The notes below the pieces were generated by a model that searched no databases, had not been told where the DNA came from, and saw only the letters and a list, made by a program, of their open reading frames with translations. From positions 11,515,868 through 11,579,867 of the forward strand of contig NC_045150.1 of assembly GCF_008831285.2 (NCBI RefSeq): a DNA stretch of 64,000 bases, in the 5' to 3' direction. This document shows positions 1 through 12,059 of this stretch, piece by piece. Every line of letters begins with the position of its first letter. The first letter of the stretch is position 1. A program made the position numbers and the translations under genes. Source of the DNA: Nymphaea colorata. Lineage: Eukaryota > Streptophyta > Magnoliopsida > Nymphaeales > Nymphaeaceae.

Positions 1-311
1 GTTTATGTTTTTTTGTAATTTAATTGCACTGATATGATCTCAAGAATAGGTTGATCCAAAACATATGTTAAGTTGATCATTTCTTAGGCTTTGTTAGGCT
101 GCAAGTATGTTTTTATAATAAGAAAAAAATGAATGGCCCTCATAACAGCAACATTTTGACAATAAATAAAATCTACATTTTCCTAAAACAACTTAAATCA
201 AAGCATGTTTTTATAAATATATTAATACGTATATATTTTATACAAAAATCATTTTTAGCAAAAAAATAGAAGGTCTGGTTATCCCTGACCTAAGCATCTA
301 CTTTCTACTAA

Positions 312-314
312 TCT

Positions 315-404
<90 letters not shown>

Positions 405-420
405 AGAGAGAGAGATATAT
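312..420. repeat. Composite (CT)n-(TA)n-(GA)n microsatellite
   Basis: A CT run passes into a long TA run and then a short GA run. The same compound architecture recurs through the window. The rest of 1-1600 is AT-rich and I see no gene in it. Confidence 0.95.
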
Positions 421-759
421 ATGACAACTGAATTTTTCATTAAAATGTATTTAAACAAAATATGGACATCCTAACATTTCTGTAAATACTAATTAATCAT
501 AAAAGAAGTCTTAATATAAGTTATTCAAAAAAATATTAGTTTTTCTACTAGTAAAATTTTGATGTTATAAAAGTAATTGATTTTTCAATTACTATGAAAG
601 CACCATTTGACTCAAAAGAATAATTAACTTAATATGCATATTTCATTAAAGCCTTCTTTAGATCATATCAATATGGTTGGTGCAAAAGTTCTAAACCATC
701 TATTTTGAGGGGTTTAGTTTTAGCTTTATCCGTGCCCTAGTTTCCTGGGCTTTACAAAT

Positions 760-826
<67 letters not shown>
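760..826. repeat. (TA)n microsatellite
   Basis: Uninterrupted TA dinucleotide run in AT-rich DNA. Open frames across it are only Ile-Tyr repeats and are not genes. Confidence 0.95.
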
Positions 827-828
<2 letters not shown>

Positions 829-979
829 GTACGTAAGAATATATGAGTGTGCACCTGCATGCCATGTAGGGAGCCAGACGTATAAGCGAGGAGTGCAAAT
901 GCGATCTTTGTTAACTTTCCGAAACCTCTATATGTGAACACAAACTTGTTAGTGCCCTTAATTAAAAATTTACTTATTA

Positions 980-980
<1 letters not shown>

Positions 981-1017
<37 letters not shown>

Positions 1018-1037
1018 AGAGAGAGAGAGAGAGAGAG
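981..1037. repeat. (TA)n-(GA)n compound microsatellite
   Basis: TA run followed directly by a GA run. Confidence 0.95.
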
Positions 1038-1606
1038 CTGATTCAAATGGACTGTCGTCACTTTTTTGCATTTAAGAAGCATCTCCATCAAGAAACACCC
1101 ACTAACGCAACAAGCAGACTCAAATAAAATAAATTAACATTATGTGCACGCATAGCTGCATTTGTCTATGTCCACCTTTTTCTAAACGTGTTGCATGTTT
1201 CTTTATTTACATTACTTTATAGCTTCATATATCTATATGACCTACAAATACTCTTGTTTACGAGAAAACAAGTTTTAGATCGCATCATTCTTCATAAATA
1301 TGGCTAAATAAAACAATCAATACCCCACAAATATACAAAATTTTCAAAATTATAAGTTATCGTTTCTATATATTAACCAAATGTTCAGTGTGCACTTATA
1401 AGAACAATATAACATCTCGTTGCTGTTTCCATAACACTCAATGAAGGTCAGTTCAGGAGCAACGTACTACTACTAGCTTCAGTGGTTTGGTAATCTATAT
1501 ATATATATGTGTGTGTAGAGAGAGAGAGAAAAATATTTATCCAATACCATACATTTCTAGTCCAACAAGAATTCGTCTTGAAAGATATTCTAGATGAAAA
1601 GATGGA

Positions 1607-1900
1607 CATGCTATATAACGCATGTACTTATGATTAAATTCAAGCTATGCTCAGAAAAAATGTTGATTTTTATACTGCTGAAAATTTCAATATATTCTAG
1701 AAGCTATTAATATTTGATGATTGAAAGAATACGTTTAATTCCTAGGTAGGAACACACCACATGTTTAATATATATCAAAATAACACACCTCTCATATATA
1801 TCAAATTATTCTTAAGAGTTAATTAGACCAGATCTATAAGCTAGTAAAAAAACTTACATTAAAGTAATACGTTTTAAATGGTGATCGGGTTAATTCATAC
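1607..1900 (-). pseudogene. Relic of WAT1 intron 1 (exon missing)
   Basis: This stretch matches the intron 1 sequence next to exon 1 of psi4 (about 40990-41310) and psi8 (about 62960-63250), including the shared text catgctatataacgcatgta and the block ending ggtgatcgggttaattcata. In those loci the next bases are the exon 1 donor and coding sequence. Here the homology stops and a 43-bp tandem repeat begins. It is a non-coding remnant of a ninth WAT1-type copy or of an old translocated piece. Confidence 0.7.
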
Positions 1901-1904
1901 TTAT

Positions 1905-2033
1905 ACTTAATACTGGTGGCCTAAACCCCCAAAATACTCCCTGGACAACTTAATACTGGTGGCCTAAACCCCCAAAATACTCCCTGGACAACTTAATACT
2001 GGTGGCCTAAACCCCCAAAATACTCCCTGAACA
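1905..2033. repeat. 43-bp tandem repeat, three copies
   Basis: Three head-to-tail units start at 1905, 1948 and 1991, each beginning acttaatactggtggcctaa. The units are almost identical; the last ends ctgaac instead of ctggac. The array starts where the WAT1 intron homology ends. Confidence 0.95.
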
Positions 2034-2211
2034 ACAAAAAGTGGAATCTCTCTCTATAAGAACAAAAAAGTAACAACGATCAGACGAAATCGAGGTATGG
2101 GGCGCTCGAGCAAAAAAAGGGGAAAACAATCTCCGTAAGAACAAAAATAACAAGGGAATTAACAGCTTTTACTTACTTAGACCAACTTTGTGATACTCCT
2201 ATACATTTATA

Positions 2212-2235
2212 ACTGACAGCTAGCTAGCTGTCAGT
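2212..2235. repeat. Perfect 24-bp palindrome
   Basis: A perfect inverted repeat with no spacer, centred on tagcta; each arm reads actgacagctag. It is followed by tcagtaaaag-type motifs seen again near 2280 and 3030, which resemble subterminal repeats of DNA transposons. Confidence 0.9.
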
Positions 2236-2467
2236 AAAAGTTGAGTTTCAACAGAAATAATTGACAAGACAACCTGCCGTCAGTAAAAGGACTTTACTCA
2301 TGAAATTTTTTCGGAAACTCCATGATGTAAAAGTTTTCTAATGACCAGTCAGCACCATCGCTGAAAATGTTATTCATTGACAGCTCTTGAACCTCGTGGT
2401 GAAACTTTCTTTTTATAGACTGGTCTTATGCATACAGGTTAATAAGAAAGCAGTGGAAGTATGTATT

Positions 2468-2526
<59 letters not shown>

Positions 2527-3170
2527 CTCTCTCTTAACACGCACTCTGTCTTTCTCTCTCTTTATAATGTGGGTGTTGCATTACAGCTGGAGTTGACAAA
2601 GATGGACACAGTCTTAAGAAGATGATGATTCAATACTCCCCTGAATAGGCAGGCATCCATATAATGCTGATGTGACTTCACTATTTACAAACAACAATCT
2701 CCAGTTTCCTTCATTAAACTCATGAGGCGAAACAGCTACTCGAAACTTGAAACCTAAAGGAGGTTCCTAATAAGTAGCGAGGGCTGCGGCTTCGTCAATG
2801 CAGTGCTCCGAAGTTGGGGATTCAAAATTTTCTAAGTTGTTGGCAAGCGGGATTCCAACTTTAGATGGATCTTGCTGGCGAATGCTGCCTGCCAACTCTG
2901 ACCGTAAATAAATTCATATGGTCCAATTTACATGATCGTTCATTAAGCGGTTGAGAGTCAAGTAACCAAGACAGCTCTTGAACTTCGTTGGTGAAACTTT
3001 ATTTTTATTGACGGGTCATTTTCATACCGTCAGTGAATAGCACTTTAAGTGATGATGTTGACAGGTCATGATAAAAAAAACTTAAACATCAAGATTAAAA
3101 CGCCAAGTTTTTATCCCTGACCCAGCATTCTGGTTTATATATCCCTGACCTCATGAGCAAAGAAAACATA
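2236..3170. other. Repeat-rich non-coding stretch
   Basis: Holds a (TA)n run at about 2473-2524, degenerate cgtcagtaaaag motifs, and two copies of a segment reading gacagctcttgaacnnngtggtgaaactt (about 2380 and 2970). This looks like debris of a CACTA-like element. No gene is seen. Confidence 0.6.
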
Positions 3171-3173
3171 AAC

Positions 3174-3316
3174 ATCAAGCTTGTAATCCAAGGTGTACTT
3201 ACTAAGAAATAAGAACATCTGTTAAGAATAAAATTTTAGTGACTTGCAATCAAGCTTGTCATCCGAGGTGCACTTATTAAGAAATAAGAACATCTGTTAA
3301 GGATATAATTTTACCT
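3174..3316. repeat. 75-bp tandem duplication
   Basis: Two copies begin at 3174 and 3249 with atcaagcttgt and run through aagaaataagaacatctgtt. They differ at a few bases. The pair lies in the probable intron just upstream of the dehydrogenase exon. Confidence 0.9.
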
Positions 3317-3441
3317 CACATATTTCTCGTTAAAGATATTCCAGACTCATTAATTTTGAAGTAAAAAACTTGTTCTAATTAGCACCTTTGAGTGATTGTA
3401 ATTACTTCCATATCATTCACAAACTGTTGTTTTATCTCAAG

Positions 3442-3880
3442 GGTGCTATTCTGGTCAATGTTGCTCGTGGTGGTCTCCTAGACTATGAAGCTGTTAAATC
3501 CTCTCTTGAATCTGGACATTTGGGTGGTCTGGGAATTGACGTTGCATTGACTGAGCCATTTGATCCAGATGATCCAATTCTTATGCACCCAAATGTGCAG
3601 ATCACACCTTATATTGCTGGAGTTACTGAATATTCCTACAGATCTATGGCAAAGGTTTGATTATTGGCAAGTCAATTTGGAACGTTATTAAGTATTCCTT
3701 CATGCCCGAACAACCATCCCCCTCCTTCTTTTTCCTCTCTCTCTCTCTCTCTCTCTTGCATGGAAATAATTGTAGTTCTTGTTTTTCCAATTAATGGTGA
3801 TCGTGGTGCAGGTTGTTGGAGATTGTGCTCTTCACTTGCATGCTGGAACACCATTGACAGGAATAGAGTCTGTCAACTGA
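3442..3880 (+). CDS. D-isomer-specific 2-hydroxyacid dehydrogenase, last two exons
   Basis: Two exons, 3442-3654 and 3812-3880, join in frame across a GT-AG intron. They encode about 93 residues and end in TGA at 3878-3880. The first exon holds the NAD-dependent 2-hydroxyacid dehydrogenase signature (ILVNVARGGLLDYEA, then LGGLGIDVALTEPFDPDDP and the PHVAG-type segment, here PYIAGVTEYSYRSMAK). The second gives VVGDCALHLHAGTPLTGIES. This is the C-terminal part of a protein of the plant phosphoglycerate-dehydrogenase-like family. The two exons show no lesion. Upstream exons (substrate-binding half, Rossmann GxGxxG) are not found in 1-3440, so either the gene continues left through a long repeat-filled intron or this is a 3' fragment. 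3' UTR probably lies after 3880. Confidence 0.75.
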
Positions 3881-4500
3881 ATGCCGGCAATTTTAATGGT
3901 CTACTAGACATTTGTGTTTAGGTGCAATTTGGTAGATGATTGGACTTGTGCTTTCTCTATCGATAGGCGTAGAAATAATAAGAAATTGTGGAACGTGTGG
4001 GAATGTAACGCATTTTTTCTTTTGAAAAATGATGGAAGTTTGGGAAGAAAAACTTAAATAATTTAACCCCTTGGATCAATGCAGGTTCTGGCCATCGACA
4101 GATTAGACAAAAGGTGGTGAATTTGATCAGATTTTCATCTACATTTGTTGGATATCGAAGCAAATAGCAGAACTGACGTAGGAAACTCTTGGATTTGCCT
4201 TAGTTCTTTGTCATTCGTATGTTGTCAGACAGGCGATAACATTTACGTTGGACCATAGCAACCAAGAAGAAAAATGGATACATGGAACAATGTAATGGAA
4301 ATAGAAGCAAGGAAACAGAGACAAAATTTCTATGAAATGAGAGCGAGATGGTGGTGACAATTGTATAGGCAAAAATATGAACATTAAAGTGGTGGTAATA
4401 ATTAAAAAACCTGAAAGTAAGTAGTAAGTAACATAAAATTTGATGGAAAATTAATTGTACACCTATAACAAGATAATGTCATTTTTATGATACTGTAAAA
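3881..4500. other. 3' flank of the dehydrogenase; no further gene seen
   Basis: AT-rich sequence after the dehydrogenase stop. It probably contains the 3' UTR, but I see no decisive polyadenylation signal. The open frames present match no family I know. Confidence 0.4.
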
Positions 4501-4929
4501 AATCACAGGGTACATTAAGAAAAAAGGATAAAACAAAGAAAGAAATGAAACGACAGAAGGGGAAGTGAAAATGAACAATGTCAGAAGAAAGTTCCCCGTT
4601 CTAAGTAAGTGAAGTTTCACACAAATGGGAAACCAGATTCACCAAGTTTCTACCAAATTAGATTCTAATTGGCATTCAGACTCATCCTAGCATGTTCTCA
4701 GACTTGGATGAATAACTGTAGATTGAATGCTGATTAAACATTTAAACCCCTCCAAGCTACATATATACTCATTGGATTTGATCTTGAACTAGACATTAAA
4801 GATGCCAGCATCTCCATCTCATGTTAGTGGTATGGATAGTTAAGATTTAACTTGTTTATAGTTCCAAATTATTTCATTGGAGACTAACAAGAATGAACAT
4901 TCTATTGCTGATTAGAGACTAACAAGGAA

Positions 4930-5125
4930 CTATGTGACGGTAGCTACTGGTGGTTCACATGCACTTGGTGGATTGCTGATTGGAGACTAACAAGAAACTA
5001 TGTGACCGTAGCTACTGGTGGTTCCACATTCAAAAAGTCGGATGTTCAGAGAACAGACTTGTACTCCTACCAACCTGAAAAAGGAGATGATTCCGCTGTT
5101 ACACAAACTTGAAAGGTTAACATCC
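4930..5125. repeat. Direct repeat, copy 1
   Basis: Starts around atgtgacggtagctactggt and runs to cacaaacttgaaaggttaac. A close second copy lies at 6553-6784 in the same orientation, about 1.6 kb away. Each copy itself contains two versions of the gtagctactggtggttc motif. Confidence 0.85.
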
Positions 5126-6552
5126 CAACTTGGTTTGATGTGAAGATGTTTTTGCTTTCCAAGAATGCTTCTAATTCATTGAGGGAGGCAACGACCTTGT
5201 GGCCATTTACTAAAATTCTCCCAAATCCATGGCCACCCCTTGCAAAGGAATTTTTGACATTGGCTTTGCTGTTAGGAGCAACACAAACAGATCTCATGGG
5301 GTTTCGTCATCAAGACCAACAATGAGGAGTAGGTCTGCTACGTATGCAAATTTTCTAGTAAAACTGGCAGTGTAGGAAGTTGGGAGATTTTCGACCACAT
5401 ATTAATGTTGATCCCCAATGCATGCAAGGGTGTTCGACTGATTCTGGGACCAATTTGCTAGAGGAAAGGGTTGATCCTAAGCAAAGGTCAACCGAATCAC
5501 TTCTTGGCTGTTTCATCATATTTCTTTCTTCTTAGGAAGTTTTTGTACATCTCTAATTGTAATCCACCTGCACAGGTTGTCAAGCTCTTCATGGATCCCT
5601 GTTTTGAGGACTCTAAGACGAAATGAGGTGCGATAACTGTGAGGTCCCTCTTTCTTGTTGTCTATTTTGTGCAGATTCGAGTTTGTCAATAAAAAGTAGG
5701 GGAGATCCCCCAGCAGGGTTGCAGTGGAGAGAAGAAAAGTCGGTCGATGCCAATGAGTGTCAGACCGGTTGTGGGATGCCTGAAAAAGGATAAGATAAAA
5801 ATCATCAAAACGAGCCCTAAGTATGATATAGTTTCTAAGTTTTATCCTCAGCTAAAGTGGGTGGTTCGGGACATTACAGTCAGGTACTAGCTAAGTGTGC
5901 ATGTGATGCTCAATAGTGCGACATGGACAATAATTTACTGTACTTGGTTCACGTTTCATAACATGGAAGAGTGTTACATGTGTCTTATGCATGACTACAA
6001 GTTCCATAAGTGGTTATCTTTGAAATAGACACAAGAAATAACATTTCTCAAGTAATAAGATTGAATGCAACATTCATATGCCTTATTCCCCTCTATTGTC
6101 TACAGAGTGCACATGGTTGTCAACATTTCCCATCTGATGTAATGCTCATATTGTTCACATAAAACTTTGAGTTTGAGACAGATAAAAAGAAGAAGAAAAA
6201 GGAAAAATATTTTATTGTCAACATTTCTCATCTGATGTAATGCTCATATTCTTTACATAAAACTTTGAGACAGACAAAAAGAAGAAGAAAGAAGGAAAAA
6301 TATTTTATGTAGTTAATTACCTGCATCAACTGGTCAATATTGAGTTGTTGGAACACATGTTCGTAGAATGCACATTCCAAGAACACCATGTTCTTATTTC
6401 AATAAACCACTGTGTAGTAATGTTTGGATTTGCTGTTGGATGTAAGAAAAACATTTATAATCATCTCATATTTTTTTGGCAGCAGAATATGATGATCTTG
6501 GAACATTTGTTTTAAGAACATAATGTGACCCTTATCAAAAGCTTTTAAGCCA

Positions 6553-6784
6553 TGTGACGGTAGCTACTGGTGGTTCACATGCGCTTGCCGGATTGCTGAT
6601 TAGAGACTAAAAAGAATGTGCAATTTACTGTTGATTGGAGACTAACAAGAAACTATGTGACCGTAGCTACTGGTGGTTCCACATTCAAAAAGTCGGACGT
6701 TCAGAGAACATACTTGTACTCCTGCCAACTTGAAAAAGGAGATGATGCCGCTGTTACACAAACTTGAAAGATTAACATCCCAAC
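6553..6784. repeat. Direct repeat, copy 2
   Basis: Partner of the repeat at 4930-5125. The paralogous block at 43.1 kb keeps only one such junction, consistent with loss of the intervening DNA by recombination between direct repeats. Confidence 0.85.
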
Positions 6785-8323
6785 TTGTTTTTCTGTACTG
6801 GATTATCTAGGAAAATGCAAGAATGTCTAATAAGCCAACAGATAATGAAGAAAACCAGAAATCAAGAAGATTCAAGTAGTACTTCTCATCCAGCTGCTAA
6901 ACACTGACAATTCTCATCTAGTCTCAGAGGATTTAGCTCACATTCTTCTATGCAAATCCCAAGAAAGCTGCTTAATTTCCTGTGATTACTCATGTCCTCT
7001 GTGCTAAAAGTAAATAAGTGCAGAAGTTGAGAGAACTTGGAGATTTTTAATGTCTATTTTGTATGGCCGCATTTCTCCACCATCAAATAAATGATGATTT
7101 TTCATTCTCAGGAAGTGAAAGTATTTTGCAACGGGGCCCAAATTGGCTTCTTCACAAATTCTTTGAAGTTGTATTGAGTCTTCACAGGAATAACATATTA
7201 TGGACTCTGTTTAGTACTATGCTTGTGCCTGTGTTCAAGCTGAAAGCGTATTTAACTGTATGCCCTCTCACTCTCATACACACCAATACAAGATTTTGTA
7301 GCATGACTTGCTGCAGTTTGCAGTTCCGATTGCATATTGGAGCTGCATTTATTCATGATTTAGATTCATGGGAAGAACAAGCATGTATATATGCACCCAA
7401 CAAATAATTTTGATTAAATCGCCTTGCAGAGATTATTTATATGGTTGATTTGTTAAGAAGCGATGCCCGAATCTATCACTTTTGCAGGATATTTTTTTAT
7501 TAGTAAGAACATTTTGAAAATATTTTCACAAACCATCCATTTTTGAATCACCTGAAAATCCTATAAGCAAGTAAAGTTCCAGCATATTGCATGTAAGAAT
7601 CGATCCTAAAGAAATCAGTCTGCATGCATATCTGAACTGAACTACATGACTAATTAGTTTTAGTTAATAGAACATGTATCTATGAGAATTTATAGCTTAG
7701 ACATTGGCTTGCATATATGAGCTTTTCTTCATCCTGATTAGGATTTAGGCGTTAATCATGCATGCATACGATCTGTTGCCATCATCATAATTATAATCAC
7801 ATAGACAATAATTTACTGTATAATAAAAATCATTCACTCCCAACTATCCTCCTCATCAATTGACAGGAACTTGTTCGATTATCAGTATTACACCCAACTC
7901 TGAATGAACCCAAGCAAATTGGCTCATCCATTCACCGGCAACGTTCACACTTCTAAACGTTTCTTCGATGAAGTGTTTCACCATGGACAAGCTCATATTA
8001 ATTCCATCTCTTAGAATTAAGTGCCACGGGAATGAGTCAACCTACGGCAGTGTTGCTTCATGAACGTGTGCTGCTTTTATTTGCTAATACATATCATGAG
8101 CTATTCTTTGGTTGAACAGAGTTGCAGCAGAGTTCCATGCACTCTGACTCAACCAACTTGAACACCAACAGTATTTTCCTTTTTTCCTTTGTACTTCGTC
8201 TCTCCTTCATCATGTGAACCCAGAGACTCCAGAAGCATGCCTCCAAAAGAAGCTTTAGCTGGATCTCCAGATGACAATTGAGTAGGAAGCTGAGCAATAA
8301 GTTGCTCCATTTCTTTTCCTTTC

Positions 8324-8349
8324 CCCTAAACCCTAAACCCTAAACCCTA
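8324..8349. repeat. Interstitial telomere-type repeat (CCCTAAA)3+
   Basis: Three exact CCCTAAA heptamers plus a partial fourth (plant telomere unit) sit inside exon 7 of psi1. In the paralogue psi5 the matching position (about 45561-45576) encodes TACATGGTGTTGTGG-type sequence, giving LYMVLWGKGKE. The repeats replace those codons and create TAG directly after GL. Confidence 0.95.
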
Positions 8350-9359
8350 CAGTCCCAAGATGATAAATCCAGCAGCAAGCACACTGAAACCACAATTGGA
8401 TCATACATTAAAAAATTTGGTGGGTCATATCAGATGTTATCAGGTATGAATATCTTAAGACTTTGAGATCCATGGATTTAATGTCAGAAATCAGGCATTT
8501 TCATGTTGATCTTAGGTCTGGCCTCTGATATGAGATCGTCAGTTTGGAGAACCATGCATCCTCCAAGAACTAAGAACCATCCTCTGAGACCAATATTTAA
8601 AACAACGATACAAAAGACAGAAAAAATTGCAGAACCGCTCAACAAAGAGACTATTTGCAATATGGTTCATAGGGAAAAGAACCAATTTTGTATAAACAGG
8701 ACCTGAAAAATGAAGTAGTTTCAAAGTTTTTACCTTCCTAAGTGGAGAGTCTCATCAAGAAATATGGATCCCAAGATGGCAGTGATAACAAGTGAGAGAG
8801 GACTGAACACAGAGACGAACACTGGCCCTCTTTCCTATACGGCCCATGACATGAGAGACAACACCATCGCTGAGACGAACACGGCCTGCGTGCAACCAAG
8901 AGAGAAAATTGAGATGAAAGAACTGAATCAAATTCCAAGTGCTTTCATAAGTCACATGCTTCAAACTTATGTGATCCTAATTCCAGAAACAAAATACCCA
9001 ATTTGTTTAATGATTCTAATTTCTTGAAAAATAACCATCTTGATGGTAAAATTCCATAATTCTGGGTATAGAAACGCCTCCTTAGTTACTTGTTAGACCC
9101 ATGGGGAATAATTTGATCCTTTCAACATTGACAAGAGGATCCATGCAGTCAAGAGCTTGACGTCCCAGCTGAGCTTCCTTGCAGATATAGTCCTATCGAC
9201 AACGCCTGCAATGCATGTGGACTGAACGGCTGTAAACAGGCACATGAGGGCTGTGCTGGAGTAAGGATGTGGATACCTGTCGTTCATCTTGGCCTGCAAA
9301 TATTAGAGATCAAACTTCATTATCATGTTCTCATTCTAGACAATGCTCAATGGGGCATT

Positions 9360-9716
9360 TGTTCTAGTGTTTGGGAACTGTGTCCATAAAATGTTTTGCC
9401 CACGTCCAGTATAATGTCTGATAAAAAATTTTACCGATGTTCATGCAAGTGTCGATAAAAATGTTTTACCAACGTTCACAGGATTGTCGGTAAAAGTTTA
9501 TTATTACCAACATCCTCTGGACGACAATAATCGTTTGTTAACTACGTTTATGAAGTATGGATGAAAATGTTTACACCGACGGGCACAACAACGCGTGCAA
9601 CAAAAGTGTCAGTGATAGTTTTCACCGACAACCAAAAATTTTGTCGACATTACTTCCTCTTGTACCGACATTTTTCGGCCATTCTTGAATCTACTTTTTT
9701 TTTTTTGGTAGTGTAA
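9360..9716. mobile_element. CACTA-type element remnant in psi1 intron 4
   Basis: The right end reads ttttttggtagtg, which is the reverse complement of a CACTACCAAAAA-type terminus. Inside are repeated, variously oriented motifs of the form gtcggtaaaa / ttttaccgac, typical of CACTA (En/Spm) subterminal repeats. I cannot see a matching left terminus, so the element is probably truncated. The left limit is approximate. Confidence 0.6.
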
Positions 9717-11134
9717 TAAGATTTAAGGCACCTGGATTATCAGCCATATCGCATAGGTCAAAGCATAGTCAACAGCAAAAATTGTGCCCAACGCCTGCTG
9801 GTTGCCTGACTTGTGCTGCTGGTCGGCCTGATGGTGAAGCAACTGGCTGTGAACCGGCCATAGCTGGAACTTGGCACCCTTGTAGAAGGTAAGCAGCATG
9901 GCCCCGCCAATGCCTATGAGGGTCCCCATAACCTTGGCCTGCCCTATTCGTGTCTTAATTCTCAGCCTTTCCATTCTGGTCAGCACACCATGCATAAACC
10001 AAAACACAAACAAACTTCATATAAAGCATATAAAGCTTCAAATGTTTTACATTTGGATGCTTTAGATCTGTTTGGTAAAAGGAATAGTATGTAATTGTTT
10101 CGTGAATCTGCCTAAAACAAATTGTTCTATTTGGTTTACCAAACGAGCCTTTATTATATTATATGCTCATGTCACTTTATTTTTCAAATTTATATCAATT
10201 TAAAATATTTTCTTGATTGTTCTAAAAAATAGGAAATAATCAAAACTTGTATCTTGGGGCAGAACATATGTAACCTTTTTTTTTTTGGTGCTTTTCCTTT
10301 TTTTTTTTGTGGGAGGTTGCATGAAGATGCTTAGCTTCGGACCTGGAAGCTGATCTGGGATCCTAATTTTTATATGAGAACCATGACGGTGTTTGTTTAC
10401 CTCAGATCTCAGATAAGATCACTGAGAGGTCTTGTACCTTAGGTCGAACCTCAAATCCATGGAATTGAGATGCTAAGGTTGAGTCTGACTCCCCTTGGAT
10501 CTTTCAAATCCGAGGGGATCTAAAATCCCCGATAGCCAAATCCATAGTCTTATCAAAGTGTAGCATCCACCTCCAACGTGGATCTCCAATCCATGCTATA
10601 GTGTAAAACTAACAAATGCTCTCTTTTTGTGTTTGGGGCCCAAACATTTAATCCAGGGCATTAACTTAATGTTGTAAGTACATGGCTTAACCCTTGTTTT
10701 AGTTACCCTTAAGATAAATAAATCCTTGAAGCATTAGTCCCTGCTTAAAGCTTGAAAACAGCTTAAGGAACCATGATCCAGGATGATCTGCAGTTATCCA
10801 ATAAACTAATTGAATTCAAGAGAGAACCTTATTGGCATGAATGAATGAATGAAAGAAAGAAGAACAAGATGGTAAAGATCAGGGAATTAAGTGAAAAGCT
10901 ACCGAAACATGACTGCGAGCATGAAGGTGAAGGCAGGTAATAGGTTGGCCATTGCACAAACAAATGTCGCTGAAGTCATTTTCATTGAGATTAAGTAGAA
11001 AATGTCATTCAGTGTTGCCCTGCAAAAAATGATAATGTAAGTTACATCTTCATATATCATCATCCCATGCGGCATGATACTGATCGAAGAAATCTTTCAT
11101 AAAATTCAAACTCTCAGAACAATACGGTTGCAGT

Positions 11135-11334
11135 TAGGGGGCAGAGCTATAAATTTTTCATGAGGGGGAACAAATTAAAGTCTCTAAATTTTGACACCGG
11201 CCGAAATATCATTTTTTAATATTTTTATATAGGACAAGTAAAATCTTCTAAAATTTACACGTAAATTAAAAAAAAAATTTGAGGTGGGGCCAAGGCACAT
11301 GCGGGCCCCCCTTGACTCCTTGACTCCGTCCCTG
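11135..11334. mobile_element. Small non-autonomous hAT-type element with 8-bp target duplication
   Basis: A 200-bp element with ends taggggg-cagagc and gactccgtccctg (imperfect inverted termini of the hAT CAGGGGCGGAGC type). It is flanked on both sides by GTTGCAGT (11127-11134 and 11335-11342), an exact 8-bp target-site duplication. It lies in intron 2 of psi1 and contains no coding sequence. Confidence 0.85.
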
Positions 11335-12017
11335 GTTGCAGTACTCATATTATATGTGCTGTAAATTAAAAACATAAATATCTATAGTTTATTATTTATA
11401 CTAAAGTTGGAATTTCAGAATGTCTGTTATAAAAAAGCCGATAAGCAACTAAGTAAAATGTGTCTACTAAGAAAGAAAAATAATTTAAGGGGGCATTTGA
11501 CATGGAAAATGTATTTTTGGACGGTAGTCTTCCATGACTGTTCTAATGCATAAATAGTGCAGCATTTCTGTGGTTGAGGAGACTAAGGACAAAGTCAAGG
11601 AGCAAGTTGAGGATACTAAGGAACTATCTGTCACTATGGTTGTGTTTGAGAGATTTGAAATCTAAGGCTGTATAAAAAGGTGTGTTTTGAAAGTTCCTTA
11701 GTTTAAACAAACTCAGGGATCATGGTAGCTGAATTTTAAATTCATATGCATGTTAAAAACCATAGATTTGAAATATGGGGGACCTTAAATTCATAAATCT
11801 TAGATCTACGCATATCTCAGATCCACAGTGATATGTGGCTGGGCATGTGTACATGACATATGCAACTCTCTCTTTTTGCTTAGAAAAGTCTGAAAATTCA
11901 GTGCCACAATCCTAGTTCGTCGGACGACAACCTTCGAGCAGGTTCTCTCGCACACACATACATACATGCATACATACAAAGAGAGTCCTAAACATGCACA
12001 CACATACACACACACAT

Positions 12018-12021
12018 TCTT

Positions 12022-12058
<37 letters not shown>
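12018..12058. repeat. (CT)n microsatellite beside psi1 exon 2
   Basis: The run abuts the exon 2 donor (gtaagag on the minus strand), so intron 2 of psi1 starts in GA repeats. Confidence 0.9.

Positions 12059-12059
<1 letters not shown>

Larger units (their letters stand above)
4510..8148. other. Downstream flank of psi1, duplicated at 42.94-45.39 kb
   Basis: Most of this non-coding block has a close copy at about 42940-45385, downstream of psi5. Parts that match include 4510-4745, 6700-7250 and 7290-8148. The second copy lacks about 4750-6690 and carries an extra ~835-bp insert. A 78-114 codon open frame at 7063 (43476 in the other copy) is open in both, but amino-acid changes are frequent and it matches no family I know, so I do not call it a gene. 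An open frame at 5067-5297 on the minus strand is likewise unrecognised. Confidence 0.65.

Noticed and set aside
5067-5325. Overlapping open frames on both strands (one reading FGRILVNGHKVVASLNELEA)
   Set aside because: Looks protein-like, but I cannot name a family and no splice-linked neighbours are visible. Kept only as part of the flank description.
7063-7407. 114-codon open frame with a 78-codon counterpart at 43476
   Set aside because: It is open in both duplicates, but the shared part has many amino-acid replacements, the downstream parts differ and no family is recognised. Conservation is explained by block duplication.
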